Shown here: positions 9,004 to 18,340 of the stretch, one piece after another
How the letters are laid out: each line of letters opens with the position of its first letter
How positions within the stretch are numbered: position 1 is the first letter of the stretch
Program-made: the position numbers and the translations under genes
Assembly (NCBI RefSeq): GCF_029223195.1
Contig: NZ_JARHUF010000010.1
Coordinates: 62,001-126,000, forward strand
DNA: 64,000 bases
From: Vibrio sp. CAU 1672
Lineage (GTDB): Bacteria; Pseudomonadota; Gammaproteobacteria; Enterobacterales; Vibrionaceae
Direction: 5' to 3'
Notes under the pieces: model-generated
Told to the model about the DNA's origin: nothing
Seen by the model: the letters and a program-made list of their open reading frames with translations, nothing else
Databases searched by the model: none

Positions 9004-10137
9004 ATGCAACACAATGAACTAAAAACCCCGTACTTCATGATCAATGAAGACAAGCTGATTGCGAACCTGGAGAAAGCAAAACAGCTAAAAGAAATCTCAG
9101 GCGTCAAGCTGGTGTTGGCACTGAAGTGTTTCTCAACCTGGGGCGTATTCGACATCATCAAGCCTTACTTAGACGGCACAACCAGCTCGGGTCCGTTCGA
9201 AGTAAAACTTGGCTACGAAACGTTCGGCGGCGAAACGCACGCCTACAGTGTGGGTTATAGCGAAGATGACGTGCGTGAAGTGGCAGACATTTGTGACAAG
9301 ATGATCTTCAACTCGCAGTCTCAGCTCGCGGCTTACCGTCATATCATTGAAGGCAAAGCGTCAATTGGTCTGCGCCTGAACCCGGGCGTGAGCTACGCAG
9401 GCCAAGACCTGGCAAACCCGGCACGTCAGTTCTCTCGTCTTGGTGTACAAGCAGACCACATCAAACCTGAAGTCTTCGATGGTATTGATGGTGTGATGTT
9501 CCACATGAACTGTGAAAACAAAGATGTGGATGCGTTTATCGGTCTGCTGGATTCAATCTCTGAGCAGTTTGGTCAGTACTTAGATAAGCTAGATTGGGTG
9601 AGCATGGGCGGCGGCGTATTTTTCACCTGGCCAGGCTACGATATTGAGAAGCTAGGTTTAGCGCTTAAAGCGTTCTCTGAGAAACACGGCGTACAAATGT
9701 ACTTAGAGCCGGGTGAAGCGATCATCACTAAGACCACAGATCTGGTGGTTACAGTGGTTGATATCGTAGAGAACGTGAAGAAGACTGCGATCGTCGATTC
9801 TGCGACAGAAGCACACCGTCTTGATACGCTGATTTATGATGAGCCAGCCTCTATTCTGGAAGCATCAGAAAACGGTGCTCATGAATACGTGATCGGTTCG
9901 TGCTCGTGCCTGGCCGGGGATCAGTTCTGTGTGGCGAACTTTGACCAACCGCTGGAGATTGGTCAGCGTTTACACATCATGGACAGTGCCGGATACACCA
10001 TGGTGAAGCTAAACTGGTTTAACGGTTTGCGTATGCCATCGGTGTACTGTGAGCGTTCAAATGGCGAAGTCCAAAAACTGAATGAGTTTGATTATTCAGA
10101 TTTTAAACGTTCTTTATCGCAGTGGTCGGTGCAATAA
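9004..10137 (+). CDS. nspC: Carboxynorspermidine decarboxylase
   Basis: PLP-dependent, alanine-racemase-fold decarboxylase that converts carboxynorspermidine to norspermidine (and carboxyspermidine to spermidine). 377 residues from the ATG at 9004, which has AAGGT 8 bases upstream; a TTG at 8977 would add nine residues upstream of the conserved start. The PLP lysine is K41 ([11 protein letters not shown]); the glycine-rich phosphate site is [12 protein letters not shown], and the C-terminal catalytic region is [10 protein letters not shown]. Norspermidine controls biofilm formation in vibrios through NspS/MbaA, neither of which lies in this window. Confidence 0.96.
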   Translation: MQHNELKTPYFMINEDKLIANLEKAKQLKEISGVKLVLALKCFSTWGVFDIIKPYLDGTTSSGPFEVKLGYETFGGETHAYSVGYSEDDVREVADICDKMIFNSQSQLAAYRHIIEGKASIGLRLNPGVSYAGQDLANPARQFSRLGVQADHIKPEVFDGIDGVMFHMNCENKDVDAFIGLLDSISEQFGQYLDKLDWVSMGGGVFFTWPGYDIEKLGLALKAFSEKHGVQMYLEPGEAIITKTTDLVVTVVDIVENVKKTAIVDSATEAHRLDTLIYDEPASILEASENGAHEYVIGSCSCLAGDQFCVANFDQPLEIGQRLHIMDSAGYTMVKLNWFNGLRMPSVYCERSNGEVQKLNEFDYSDFKRSLSQWSVQ

Positions 10138-10155
10138 GCCGGAAACCTCACAACT

Positions 10156-10184
10156 AAAAAGAGCAGCGTCTGCTGCTCTTTTTT
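10156..10184. terminator. Bidirectional terminator, nspC / ACT-domain gene
   Basis: Stem GAGCAGC/GCTGCTC with loop GTCT, flanked by A5 upstream and T6 downstream, so it can serve the two convergent genes. Confidence 0.93.
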
Positions 10185-10192
10185 ATGCCGGT

Positions 10193-10705
10193 TTAACTTT
10201 CAATCACGACCCGGGTATCTTCACTGAGTGATTCAAGCTCGTTGGCGATATCATCAATGTCCATCTCATTGGGTAGTCTGAGCGCTATCTTCGCCGTGAA
10301 CAGACTTGAGCTGATGCCTCCCCCTCCGGCAATGAACACCCGCTGGCAGTCCATATCTAAGATAGAAATGCCCTGTCCGTCAAGAACATGGGTGATCTCG
10401 TTGACAATACCGGCGCGGTCGTTGGCGTCGAGACGAATTTGATAAATGGTGTCTTCGCGGTGTGCATGAAGATCAGAATCGACAAAATGGACAGTTAATG
10501 TCTGGCAGGCTGAAAACGCTTCTTTTACGATGTCGGCATTCTGGGCCGGAAGTTCGACTTTAATGACGCCTGCCACTTGGTCTTCAATAAAGTTAACTTT
10601 ACTGATTAACCACTTACCCCCATTTTCATGCGTAACTGCGGCGAGCTGCTTGATGGTTGCAGGCGATGCCTGACCAATGAAATTAACGATAAATACAGTG
10701 TTCAT
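10193..10705 (-). CDS. GcvR-like ACT-domain regulator
   Basis: 170 residues from an ATG preceded by a strong GGGAGGGG ribosome site; the frame extends 14 codons further upstream but without a better start. It contains two ACT-type regions: an N-terminal one (residues about 1-70, MNTVFIVNFIGQASPATIKQ) and a C-terminal one (about 88-165, IRLDANDRAGIVNEITHVLD). This is the architecture of the glycine cleavage repressor GcvR and relatives, which act by protein-protein contact and have no DNA-binding domain. No gcv gene is in the window, so the target is unknown. Convergent with nspC and separated by a shared terminator. Confidence 0.82.
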   Translation of the reverse strand: MNTVFIVNFIGQASPATIKQLAAVTHENGGKWLISKVNFIEDQVAGVIKVELPAQNADIVKEAFSACQTLTVHFVDSDLHAHREDTIYQIRLDANDRAGIVNEITHVLDGQGISILDMDCQRVFIAGGGGISSSLFTAKIALRLPNEMDIDDIANELESLSEDTRVVIES

Positions 10706-10880
10706 ATTGTCCCCTCCCGGCGAAAAGCTTAGGACGCGCCACCACAAATGAGACGCTTAAGTTATTGGAATAAATCCCTTTATTTCAGTGTAGGTGTAAG
10801 CCCATCACTGTGTTTGATAAAAGTCAATTTTTCTTACTAATTCGTGATGCAAACAATGAAAACTCTGGCTAGGGCACAAA

Positions 10881-10904
10881 AAAAAGCAGCGTTTCCGCTG
10901 CTTT
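10881..10904 (-). terminator. Terminator of the DUF3943 gene
   Basis: Perfect 9-bp stem AAAGCAGCG/CGCTGCTTT with loop TTTC; on the minus strand it is followed by a run of nine T. It lies 18 bases past the stop codon. Confidence 0.9.
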
Positions 10905-10921
10905 CTCAGATAGTGATGTGA

Positions 10922-11839
10922 TTAAAACGTCATTTTCAGTTCTACCCCGTAGAATTGGCGGTCGTAACTGGCTCCGGCATCCATTGCGAACTGTGCGGCG
11001 TCTTGGTTACCAAACCAAGGCGTTGAGCTAAACTGAAAATCGGCACTGCCTCCCCAGGCATTGGAAACCCAGTAATGGATGTGCCCGACAGGGTTAAGGA
11101 GGAATAACGAGACATCACCCATGGTTTCTGAGCCCATTACTTCACCACCGTTGCTAACAATATCTTGCTCTGCGGTTAACATCATTTCACCGACGACGGC
11201 GCCAAAGAAAGGGGTAATGAAGATATCCTGCCAGGATGGGACTTCGGCAAAGGCTTCCACGCCATATTCCCAAAAAAAGGTCGACATGGTGGCAGAGTAA
11301 AGAAAAGACTCAAACTCGTTGTAACCCGCGTGACGCGCTGCGGTATAGTAAACACCACCAAAATAAGGGTGCATAATGTAGTTCAGGAAATGTTCATCTC
11401 GATCCCACACTGGTCCATTTTTGACATTGTCTTTCCATTTTTTACCCAGTTGGCTCATGTCGCGGTCTTCTTCATCCCACTTGGTAATACTTTCTGGTAA
11501 AAATGTCATTAAGCCCACGGTGGCAACGCTCAGCCCGAGGATGGTGTAGGTTTGCCCCATCAGGTAGTCCCAATCTTTATCTTTTGGCACGATTTGGTGT
11601 TTTGGGTGCAAGCCAGCATCCAGATCATAGGCGTCTTCACTGTTTTGTTCAAAAGTGAGACTAGGATTAATCGTGTCAAATGTATACAGAGCGGGGCTTT
11701 CGCAGTAGTCTGATAGACATGTAGGAGAGTAGGAAAACTCAATATCCTGACTGGCATCGTATGCCATCGCGTGTGTCGCAGCAGAGGCGGTCATGACGAG
11801 GCTAGCTAGAGTTCTTTTGAACGTAGTTGAGTTTGACAC
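10922..11839 (-). CDS. DUF3943-family exported protein, probably outer membrane
   Basis: 305 residues of unknown function. The GTG at 11839 is the likely start because GGAG lies 6 bases before it; a TTG four codons upstream sits on the ribosome site itself. The N-terminus is a signal peptide (basic FKR, hydrophobic LASLVMTASAATHAMA, probable cleavage after AMA). The middle matches the DUF3943 pattern (HFLNYIMHPYFGG, EYGVEAFAEVPSWQDI, PVGHIHYW) and the chain ends in an aromatic residue (VELKMTF), usual for outer-membrane barrels. Monocistronic, with its own terminator. The membrane location is inferred from sequence features only. Confidence 0.8.
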   Translation of the reverse strand: MSNSTTFKRTLASLVMTASAATHAMAYDASQDIEFSYSPTCLSDYCESPALYTFDTINPSLTFEQNSEDAYDLDAGLHPKHQIVPKDKDWDYLMGQTYTILGLSVATVGLMTFLPESITKWDEEDRDMSQLGKKWKDNVKNGPVWDRDEHFLNYIMHPYFGGVYYTAARHAGYNEFESFLYSATMSTFFWEYGVEAFAEVPSWQDIFITPFFGAVVGEMMLTAEQDIVSNGGEVMGSETMGDVSLFLLNPVGHIHYWVSNAWGGSADFQFSSTPWFGNQDAAQFAMDAGASYDRQFYGVELKMTF

Positions 11840-12019
11840 TAAGGTCTCCAAGTGTAATGTTTAATGATCGAGCTCACAATTATCCCCCAAAAGAACAGTC
11901 ATTTAAACACTTGGATTTCAGAAAACCTAAACTTAAGGCCTTAATCTCCAGATCGAGAAATAAAAACGATAAATTCCCTTATAACTAGAAGAGATTCTAA
12001 TGATTTTTAGGAGTCAGTT

Positions 12020-13252
12020 GTGAAAATTGCGATGCTCAGCACCGGTGAAGAGGTGCTTCACGGAGATATTGTAGATACCAATGCCGCTTGGCTGTCTAAT
12101 CTGTTTTACCAGAAGGGATTTGCGCTGACTAAACGCTCGACAGTGGGCGATCAACTGTCCGCATTGGTCGAAGAGCTTTTGATGCTCAGCTTCAATAATA
12201 ATGTGGTTATCGTCAACGGTGGTCTGGGGCCAACCACCGATGATATGAGCGCATCGGCGGCAGCTAAGGCCGCAGAGTGTAAGCTGGTGTTGTTCCGGGA
12301 CTGGTTGGCACATCTGGAGCAATTATATGCCCGCAGGGGTAAACCAATGCCTGATAGTAATTTAAAGCAGGCGATGTTACCGGAAACAGCGACCATTCTG
12401 GATAACCCAATCGGTACGGCTTGTGGTTTTCAAATGGAAATTAACGGTGCGGTGTTCTATTTCACCCCGGGTGTACCGAGCGAATTTAAGCTGATGGTCG
12501 AAACGCAGGTTTTACCTGATCTTAAACGCCGCTATCCTGATACAGCTGCTTTTGAGTGTAGCCGCTTGTTTACCTTTGGTCTGTCTGAATCCGGGATTTC
12601 CGATAAACTGGACCGGCTAAAGTTGCCATCAGGATTTGAGCTGGGCTATCGTTCTTACCTGCCATTTATTGAAGTCAAACTGTTTGGACCGGCAGGTCAG
12701 TTGGAACAGCGGCTCAAGATGATGCAGATCATCTACAGTCATCTGGAGAGTAACACCGTGAGTATTGATATACCTATGGTGGCTCATGTCGGCCAGTTGT
12801 TGGTTGAGCGGTCGCTAAGTTTGTCGGTTTCCGAGCAAAGTAGCCATGGTCACCTGACATACTGGTTAAATGGTGATGAGCAGCTCGCCAGCCAGTTTGG
12901 CCATGGTTGGGTATTGTCTGAGCAAGGCGTTGCTGTTGCCGATCAGGGTGATCCGCTCGCGGCGACTTTTGCGTTGGCCGGGGCGACACGTGATAAGTGT
13001 GGCAGTGATCTTGCCTTGGTTACTGGCAAAGTAGAGGATGGGGTGTTTTCGGTTGCGCTATCCACGCCAGCGGGCGAGTGGGGGGCGTTATACAAGCTGT
13101 CGAGAAAATACTCCGGCTCAGACCGCGCCCAAGTGATCAGTGCAACGGCATTGGATCTGCTGCGGCGTTATCTGGAGCGTAAGCCCATGTCTGGCCGATA
13201 TATGTTCCTTGATACGGTTAAAGAAATGCACATACCGAAAAGTGCGATGTAA
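12020..13252 (+). CDS. CinA-family protein (NMN deamidase-related)
   Basis: 410 residues from a GTG with TTAGGAG upstream. Residues about 1-170 are the MoaB/CinA-N fold (STGEEVLHGDIVDTNAAWLS, NGGLGPTTDDMSA, TPGVPSEF), related to molybdopterin binding and ADP-ribose pyrophosphatase activity in CinA proteins. The C-terminal half should be the PncC-type nicotinamide-nucleotide amidohydrolase domain, but its usual ESCTGG signature reads SEQSSHGHL (about residue 275), so deamidase activity is doubtful. Gene name left open because this divergent vibrio form is distinct from stand-alone pncC. Monocistronic. Confidence 0.85.
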   Translation: MKIAMLSTGEEVLHGDIVDTNAAWLSNLFYQKGFALTKRSTVGDQLSALVEELLMLSFNNNVVIVNGGLGPTTDDMSASAAAKAAECKLVLFRDWLAHLEQLYARRGKPMPDSNLKQAMLPETATILDNPIGTACGFQMEINGAVFYFTPGVPSEFKLMVETQVLPDLKRRYPDTAAFECSRLFTFGLSESGISDKLDRLKLPSGFELGYRSYLPFIEVKLFGPAGQLEQRLKMMQIIYSHLESNTVSIDIPMVAHVGQLLVERSLSLSVSEQSSHGHLTYWLNGDEQLASQFGHGWVLSEQGVAVADQGDPLAATFALAGATRDKCGSDLALVTGKVEDGVFSVALSTPAGEWGALYKLSRKYSGSDRAQVISATALDLLRRYLERKPMSGRYMFLDTVKEMHIPKSAM

Positions 13253-13290
13253 TAAGCACATCGTAGTGAACTGAATTAAGATAACGCAGA

Positions 13291-13322
13291 CAAAAAAGCC
13301 AAGGCATTGCCTCGGCTTTTTA
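13291..13322. terminator. Bidirectional terminator, cinA-like gene / yfaE
   Basis: Imperfect stem AAAAAGCCaAGGC / GCCTcGGCTTTTT with loop ATT, A-rich on one side and T-rich on the other; it lies between the two convergent stop codons. Confidence 0.9.
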
Positions 13323-13339
13323 ATTGCTCTGCTCTGGGC

Positions 13340-13621
13340 TTACGCACGCTGTTTTTCTTTCAGCGTGTAGTTGACACCAGTCAGCTTAAGGTTTGATTTC
13401 GCTTTGCAAATGCACGGCAGAATTTCGTTCCCTTGGGTGTAGGCCATGGCAAAACCAACATACTCCACTTCACCTGATTCCAACTTGCAACGACACGCAC
13501 CACAGTGCCCATCACGACAGTTGTACTCTGGTAATAGACCAGCTTGCTCCATTGTCTCCAAAATCGTATTGGATGGGTTGGACTCAATGCTGACGAGTTT
13601 GTTGATTTTGATATTCGGCAT
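13340..13621 (-). CDS. yfaE: Class Ia RNR cofactor-maintenance ferredoxin YfaE
   Basis: 93-residue [2Fe-2S] plant-type ferredoxin that delivers electrons to NrdB to build and restore the diferric-tyrosyl cofactor. The cluster motif Cx4Cx2C is C35, C40 and C43 (YNCRDGHCGACRC), with the fourth Cys at C70 (ILPCICKAK). Its ATG overlaps the nrdB stop by one base (TAATG), so it is translationally coupled as the last gene of nrdA-nrdB-yfaE, the standard order. Confidence 0.96.
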   Translation of the reverse strand: MPNIKINKLVSIESNPSNTILETMEQAGLLPEYNCRDGHCGACRCKLESGEVEYVGFAMAYTQGNEILPCICKAKSNLKLTGVNYTLKEKQRA

Positions 13622-14754
13622 TACAGCTCAAATCCTTCGAAGTCGTCTGCACTTACTTCGTTGTCGATCTGACCAACAAGGTAAGAAGAGATTTCTGCTT
13701 CCTGAGGGGCAACCTGAACGTTATCTGAAGAGAGCCAGGCGTTAATCCACGGAATGGGGTTGCTGGTGGCGTCCGGATAAGCAGCAGGCAGGCCAACTGC
13801 TTGCATGCGGATGTTGGTGATGTACTCAACGTATTGGCTTAGGATGTCTTTGTTAAGACCGATCATTGAACCATCTTTGAACAGGTACTCAGCCCATTCT
13901 TTCTCTTGCTCAGCCGCTGCTTTGAATAGGTCAAAACACTCTTGTTTGGCTTCTTCAGCGATTTGCATGAATGAGAAGTCGTCCTGACCGTTACGCAGCA
14001 GGTTGATCATGTGCTGAGTACCGTTTAGGTGCAGAGCTTCATCACGCGCGATCAGCTTGATGATTTTCGCGTTGCCTTCCATCAGCTCACGTTCGGCAAA
14101 TGCGAACGAGCAGGCGAAACTGACGTAGAAACGAATCGCTTCCAGTGCATTAACGGACATCAGACAGACATAGAGTTTCTTCTTCAGCTCGTACAGGCTG
14201 ACTTTGATGGTTTGGCCGTTGACCACGTGCTCACCTTCACCGAAACGGTGATAGTCGTTGGTCGCCTGGATCAGGTCATCGTAGTAGTGGGCGATGTCTT
14301 TGGCACGCTTTAGGATATGCTCGTTCTCAACGATGTCGTCAAATACCACACTTGGGTCGTTGACGATGTTACGAATGATGTGCGTGTAGGAACGAGAGTG
14401 AATGGTTTCTGAGAAAGACCAGGTCTCGATCCAGGTTTCCAGCTCAGGCAGAGAAACCAGAGGCAGCAGCGCTACGTTCGGGCTGCGGCCCTGAATAGAA
14501 TCCAACAGCGTCTGGTACTTCAGGTTGGAGATAAAGATGTGTTTCTCGTGATCTGGCAGCTTGTTGTAATCGATACGGTCGCTGGATACGTCTACCTCTT
14601 CCGGGCGCCAGAAGAAAGACAGCTGCTTTTCAATCAGCTTTTCAAAGATCTCGAATTTCTGTTGGTCGTAACGGGCCACGTTTACGGATTGGCCAAGGAA
14701 CATTGGTTCCTTTAGTTGGTCGTTTTTGTTCTGGTTAAAAGTACTGTAAGCCAT
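13621..14754 (-). CDS. nrdB: Ribonucleoside-diphosphate reductase 1 subunit beta
   Basis: Radical-generating R2 subunit of aerobic class Ia ribonucleotide reductase. 377 residues, expected length. Di-iron ligands are in the ferritin-like helices ([40 protein letters not shown]) and the radical tyrosine is in the SYTHI segment. The C-terminal tail ([10 protein letters not shown]) is the acidic peptide that docks on NrdA. It follows nrdA by 93 bases containing a strong hairpin. Confidence 0.97.
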   Translation of the reverse strand: MAYSTFNQNKNDQLKEPMFLGQSVNVARYDQQKFEIFEKLIEKQLSFFWRPEEVDVSSDRIDYNKLPDHEKHIFISNLKYQTLLDSIQGRSPNVALLPLVSLPELETWIETWSFSETIHSRSYTHIIRNIVNDPSVVFDDIVENEHILKRAKDIAHYYDDLIQATNDYHRFGEGEHVVNGQTIKVSLYELKKKLYVCLMSVNALEAIRFYVSFACSFAFAERELMEGNAKIIKLIARDEALHLNGTQHMINLLRNGQDDFSFMQIAEEAKQECFDLFKAAAEQEKEWAEYLFKDGSMIGLNKDILSQYVEYITNIRMQAVGLPAAYPDATSNPIPWINAWLSSDNVQVAPQEAEISSYLVGQIDNEVSADDFEGFEL

Positions 14755-14772
14755 AATGCCTCAATTCCTTTT

Positions 14773-14796
14773 AGACCTCCCCAAAAGGGGAGGTGT
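14773..14796 (-). other. nrdA-nrdB intercistronic stem-loop
   Basis: Perfect 8-bp stem ACCTCCCC/GGGGAGGT with a 4-base loop (14775-14794). On the minus strand it is followed by CTAAAAGG rather than a T-run, so it is more likely an mRNA-processing or stability element than a full terminator. Confidence 0.65.
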
Positions 14797-14847
14797 TCGA
14801 TATTCTGTTATTAATTCAGCTAGTTCGGATTGTTAGTGTGGGGAAGA

Positions 14848-17130
14848 TTAAATCTTACAACCGCCGCCTGCACAATCGTCATCTTGTGGTTGAACTGCGT
14901 CTTTCTGGTCATCTTTCGCGCCGTCACGGGTGTTATGGTAGTAAAGTGTTTTTACCCCAAACTTGTACGCGGTCAGCAGGTCTTGAAGTAGTTTCTTCAT
15001 TGGAACCTTGCCGCTCTCGTAAACTGACGGGTCGTAGTTTGTGTTCGCCGAGATCGCCTGGTCTACGAATTTTTGCATGATGCCCACAAGATGCAGGTAA
15101 CCGTCGTTAGAGCCGATGTTCCAAAGCAGCTCATAGTTGTCTTTGAGTTCCGTGAACTCCGGCACCACCTGCTTGAGGATACCGTCTTTTGATGCTTTTA
15201 CCGACACGTAACCACGTGGTGGTTCAATACCGTTGGTTGCGTTTGAGATCTGGGAAGAGGTCTCCGAAGGCATCAGCGCAGTCAGGGTTGAGTTACGCAA
15301 GCCGTGCTGCATGATTTCTTGGCGCAGGCTATCCCAGTCGTAGTGCAGCTCTTCGTCACAGATCAGGTCGACATCTTTTTTGTAAGTGTCGATTGGCAAC
15401 AAACCTTTTGCGTAATTGGTCTCACCGAATGAAGGACACTTACCTTGCTCTTTCGCCAGCGCTACCGACGCTTTGAGTAAGTAGTACTGCATCGCTTCGA
15501 ACGTGCGGTGAGTGAGGCCATTTGCGCTGCCGTCAGAGTACTTAACGCCATTCTTCGCTAGGTAGTATGCGAAGTTGATAACACCAACCCCCAGGGTACG
15601 ACGGTTCATGGTCGACTTGTAGGCCGCTGGCAGCGGGTAATCCTGGTAATCCAGCAGCGCGTCGAGTGCGCGTACTACCAGATCCGACAATTCCTCAAAG
15701 TCATCCAGAGACTGGATGGCACCCAGGTTAAACGCCGACAGCGTACATAGTGCGATTTCGCCTGAATCATCTTCAACGTTGGTTAGAGGCTTAGTTGGCA
15801 GTGCGATTTCCAAACATAGGTTCGACTGGCGAACTGGTGCTACTTCTGAATCGAATGGGCTGTGAGTGTTACAGTGATCCACGTTCTGAATGTAGATACG
15901 ACCTGTTGATGCGCGCTCTTGCATTAGCAGAGTGAACATCTCAATCGCTTTAACGGTCTCTTTCTTGACTGAAGGATCGTTCTCGTATTTCACGTACAGG
16001 CGTTCGAATTCTTCTTGGTTTTCGAAGAATGCGTCGTACAGGCCCGGTACGTCGGATGGTGAGAACAGGGTGATGTTGCCACCCTCAACCAGGCGTTGAT
16101 ACATCAGTTTGTTCAGCTGCACACCGTAGTCCATATGGCGAACACGGTTCTCTTCCACACCTCGGTTGTTCTTAAGTACCATCAGAGAACGAGCTTCGCC
16201 GTGCCACATCGGATAGAACACCGTTGCTGCGCCGCCACGGACACCACCTTGAGAACAACATTTCACCGCAGTCTGGAAGTATTTGTAGAACGGGATACAG
16301 CCAGTGTGGAATGCTTCACCACCGCGGATTTCAGAACCCAGCGCCCGGATACGACCGGCGTTGATACCGATCCCGGCACGTTGAGAAACGTAACGAACAA
16401 TTGAGCTTGCGGTTGCGTTGATAGAATCCAGGCTATCACCACACTCAATCAGTACGCACGAGCTGAACTGGCGGGTAGGGGTCCGCACACCAGACATGAT
16501 TGGCGTCGGCAGAGAGATCTTGAATGTCGAAGTCGCATCGTAGAAACGTTTGATGTAATCAAGACGTGTCTGTTTCGGGTAATTAGCGAACAGGCAGGCT
16601 GCCACCAGGATGTACAGGAACTGGGCACTTTCGTAGATTTGCCCGGTTACGCGGTTCTGGACGAAGTATTTTCCTTCGAGCTGTTTTACGGCTGCGTATG
16701 AGAAATCCAGATCGCGTTTATGATCGATATAGCTGTCCAGCTCATCAAGTTCTGCTTTGGTGTAGTCTTCCAGAATATGCTTGTCATATTTACCCATATC
16801 AACCAGACGCGACACGTGATCGTAGAGCGTTGGTGGCTCATATTGGCCGTAAGCTTTTTTACGCAGGTGGAAAACCGCCAGGCGAGCAGCCAGGTATTGG
16901 TAATCCGGTGTTTCTTCTGAAATCAGGTCTGCCGCAGACTTAATGATGGTTTCATGAATATCTGAGGTCGTGATACCGTCATAAAACTGGATGTGAGCGC
17001 GCAATTCGACTTGTGAGACAGAAACATTGTTCAGGCCTTCTGCGGCCCACGTGATAACGCGGTGAATCTTATCGAGATCGATAGTTTCCTGGCGACCATC
17101 GCGCTTTGTGACGGTAAGTTTTTGGTTCAT
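14848..17130 (-). CDS. nrdA: Ribonucleoside-diphosphate reductase 1 subunit alpha
   Basis: Catalytic R1 subunit of class Ia ribonucleotide reductase, reducing NDPs to dNDPs. 760 residues. An N-terminal ATP-cone (residues about 5-95, VTKRDGRQETIDLDKIHRVI) gives dATP feedback control. The barrel contains the active-site cysteines (FSSCVLIECGDS; NLCLEIALPT) and the radical-path tyrosines, and the C-terminal redox pair is in CAGGGCKI. First gene of the nrdA-nrdB-yfaE unit; the upstream region has NrdR-like boxes and a DnaA box. Confidence 0.98.
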   Translation of the reverse strand: MNQKLTVTKRDGRQETIDLDKIHRVITWAAEGLNNVSVSQVELRAHIQFYDGITTSDIHETIIKSAADLISEETPDYQYLAARLAVFHLRKKAYGQYEPPTLYDHVSRLVDMGKYDKHILEDYTKAELDELDSYIDHKRDLDFSYAAVKQLEGKYFVQNRVTGQIYESAQFLYILVAACLFANYPKQTRLDYIKRFYDATSTFKISLPTPIMSGVRTPTRQFSSCVLIECGDSLDSINATASSIVRYVSQRAGIGINAGRIRALGSEIRGGEAFHTGCIPFYKYFQTAVKCCSQGGVRGGAATVFYPMWHGEARSLMVLKNNRGVEENRVRHMDYGVQLNKLMYQRLVEGGNITLFSPSDVPGLYDAFFENQEEFERLYVKYENDPSVKKETVKAIEMFTLLMQERASTGRIYIQNVDHCNTHSPFDSEVAPVRQSNLCLEIALPTKPLTNVEDDSGEIALCTLSAFNLGAIQSLDDFEELSDLVVRALDALLDYQDYPLPAAYKSTMNRRTLGVGVINFAYYLAKNGVKYSDGSANGLTHRTFEAMQYYLLKASVALAKEQGKCPSFGETNYAKGLLPIDTYKKDVDLICDEELHYDWDSLRQEIMQHGLRNSTLTALMPSETSSQISNATNGIEPPRGYVSVKASKDGILKQVVPEFTELKDNYELLWNIGSNDGYLHLVGIMQKFVDQAISANTNYDPSVYESGKVPMKKLLQDLLTAYKFGVKTLYYHNTRDGAKDDQKDAVQPQDDDCAGGGCKI

Positions 17131-17226
17131 TCTGCTTTATTTCCCTAACAAAACTGATTAAAGCCGTGTTTTTGTTTGTTTATGTGCAATTTTTGTAAAA
17201 ATTGCGTCGGCTTTGTGATCATGGTC

Positions 17227-17263
17227 TACCTATATATTGTAGTCTAAACACAACATATAGGGG
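17227..17263 (-). promoter_or_regulatory. Two NrdR-like boxes upstream of nrdA
   Basis: Compared with the NrdR consensus acaCwAtATaTwGtgt, 17227-17242 contains a perfect 11-base core (CTATATATTGT), and 17248-17263 (ACACAACATATAGGGG) matches 13 of 16 positions. The starts are 21 bp apart, two helical turns, which fits tandem binding by the dATP-sensing repressor NrdR. They lie about 100 bp upstream of the nrdA start. Confidence 0.78.
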
Positions 17264-17333
17264 TTGGTTTGTTTTCGGGTTACAAGATAGTGCTATTGCT
17301 GGCAGTTTTCAAGGGAGCAGAAACTGGAAGAGT

Positions 17334-17342
17334 TGTGGATAA
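17334..17342 (-). promoter_or_regulatory. DnaA box upstream of nrdA
   Basis: TGTGGATAA on the plus strand is a perfect TTATCCACA DnaA box on the minus strand, about 200 bp upstream of nrdA. Escherichia coli nrdAB is also controlled by DnaA boxes near its promoter, so a link of dNTP supply to replication initiation is inferred. Confidence 0.65.
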
Positions 17343-17629
17343 CTTGGAAAAACAAAAAAAACAGTAAGTGGTTACTAACCGATGAGAAAAGGGCAGAGTT
17401 GATGGGGGAAAAGTGGCTTTTGGCGATCGGTTCATAAATAACCGCAGATAAAAAAAATTTCCTTGATCTTTGGCAATTTTTTGTTAGCAAAAAAAGATTG
17501 GTTAGAATGCCGCCGAGTGCACAAAAAAACGGCAGCGAAAGTAAAAAAGGCGATGCATTTGTGCTATCGCCTTAGGTGAAAATTTGTTTCGGGGCCAGGG
17601 AAAAATGGTAATGCTGCCCCGCTAACGCA

Positions 17630-18340
17630 TTAGCATTTTTGGGTATGAACGATATAGTTGACATCGACATTAGACCCCAGCTTGTAGCTGTCGGTAAGCG
17701 GGTTGTAATGTAGGCCCGTAATACCGAGTTCGGTCAGATCGGTTTGGTCGATCATTTTCAGCATTTCCGCCGGGCGGATAAATTTGTCGTGATCATGGGT
17801 GCCTTCCGGCACGATTTTCAATAGTTTTTCAGCACCAACAATGGCGAATAAGTATGACTTGATGTTGCGGTTTAACGTCGAGAAGAAGACGTGACCGCCG
17901 GGCTTGACCAGCATGGCACACGAACGAATAACCGAAAGTGGATCGGGAACATGCTCGAGCATTTCCATACACGTTACCACGTCATAAGTACCAGCGTGCT
18001 CTGCCGCATGGTCTTCGATGGTGCTTTGAATGTAAGTCAGTTTGGTGCCGGTTTCCAGCGCGTGTAACCGCGCGACTTCCAGTGGCTCTTTACCCATATC
18101 CAGGCCGGTAACGACCGCTCCCTCTTTGGCCATGCTTTCAGCAAGAATGCCACCACCACAACCGACATCAAGTACGTGTTTGCCAAATAAACCATCGGCT
18201 TTTTCGAGTACATAGTTCAAGCGTAACGGATTAATTTGGTGCAGCGGTTTAAATTCACCTTCCAGATCCCACCAGCGTGAAGCCATTTCTTCAAATTTCT
18301 GGATTTCACTCGGATCGACGTTTTGGGCTTTGGTCATCAT
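17630..18340 (-). CDS. ubiG: Ubiquinone biosynthesis O-methyltransferase
   Basis: SAM-dependent methyltransferase performing both O-methylations of ubiquinone synthesis. 236 residues. Motif [16 protein letters not shown] binds SAM; further class I methyltransferase elements are [23 protein letters not shown] and [14 protein letters not shown]. The N-terminal [20 protein letters not shown] is typical of UbiG. Two consecutive ATGs can serve as the start. Divergent from gyrA, as in other gammaproteobacteria. Confidence 0.97.
   Translation of the reverse strand: MMTKAQNVDPSEIQKFEEMASRWWDLEGEFKPLHQINPLRLNYVLEKADGLFGKHVLDVGCGGGILAESMAKEGAVVTGLDMGKEPLEVARLHALETGTKLTYIQSTIEDHAAEHAGTYDVVTCMEMLEHVPDPLSVIRSCAMLVKPGGHVFFSTLNRNIKSYLFAIVGAEKLLKIVPEGTHDHDKFIRPAEMLKMIDQTDLTELGITGLHYNPLTDSYKLGSNVDVNYIVHTQKC

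Larger units (their letters stand above)
17131..17629. other. nrdA upstream region (0.5 kb)
   Basis: AT-rich spacer between nrdA and ubiG, both on the minus strand. Apart from the NrdR-like and DnaA boxes it has several A/T tracts (17346-17363, 17448-17460, 17491-17500) and no credible gene; a 65-codon minus-strand frame at 17293-17490 overlaps the A/T tracts and has no family resemblance. Confidence 0.6.

Noticed and set aside
17293..17490. 65-codon minus-strand frame upstream of nrdA
   Set aside because: Low-complexity Phe/Leu/Ser product from A/T tracts, overlapping the regulatory region.
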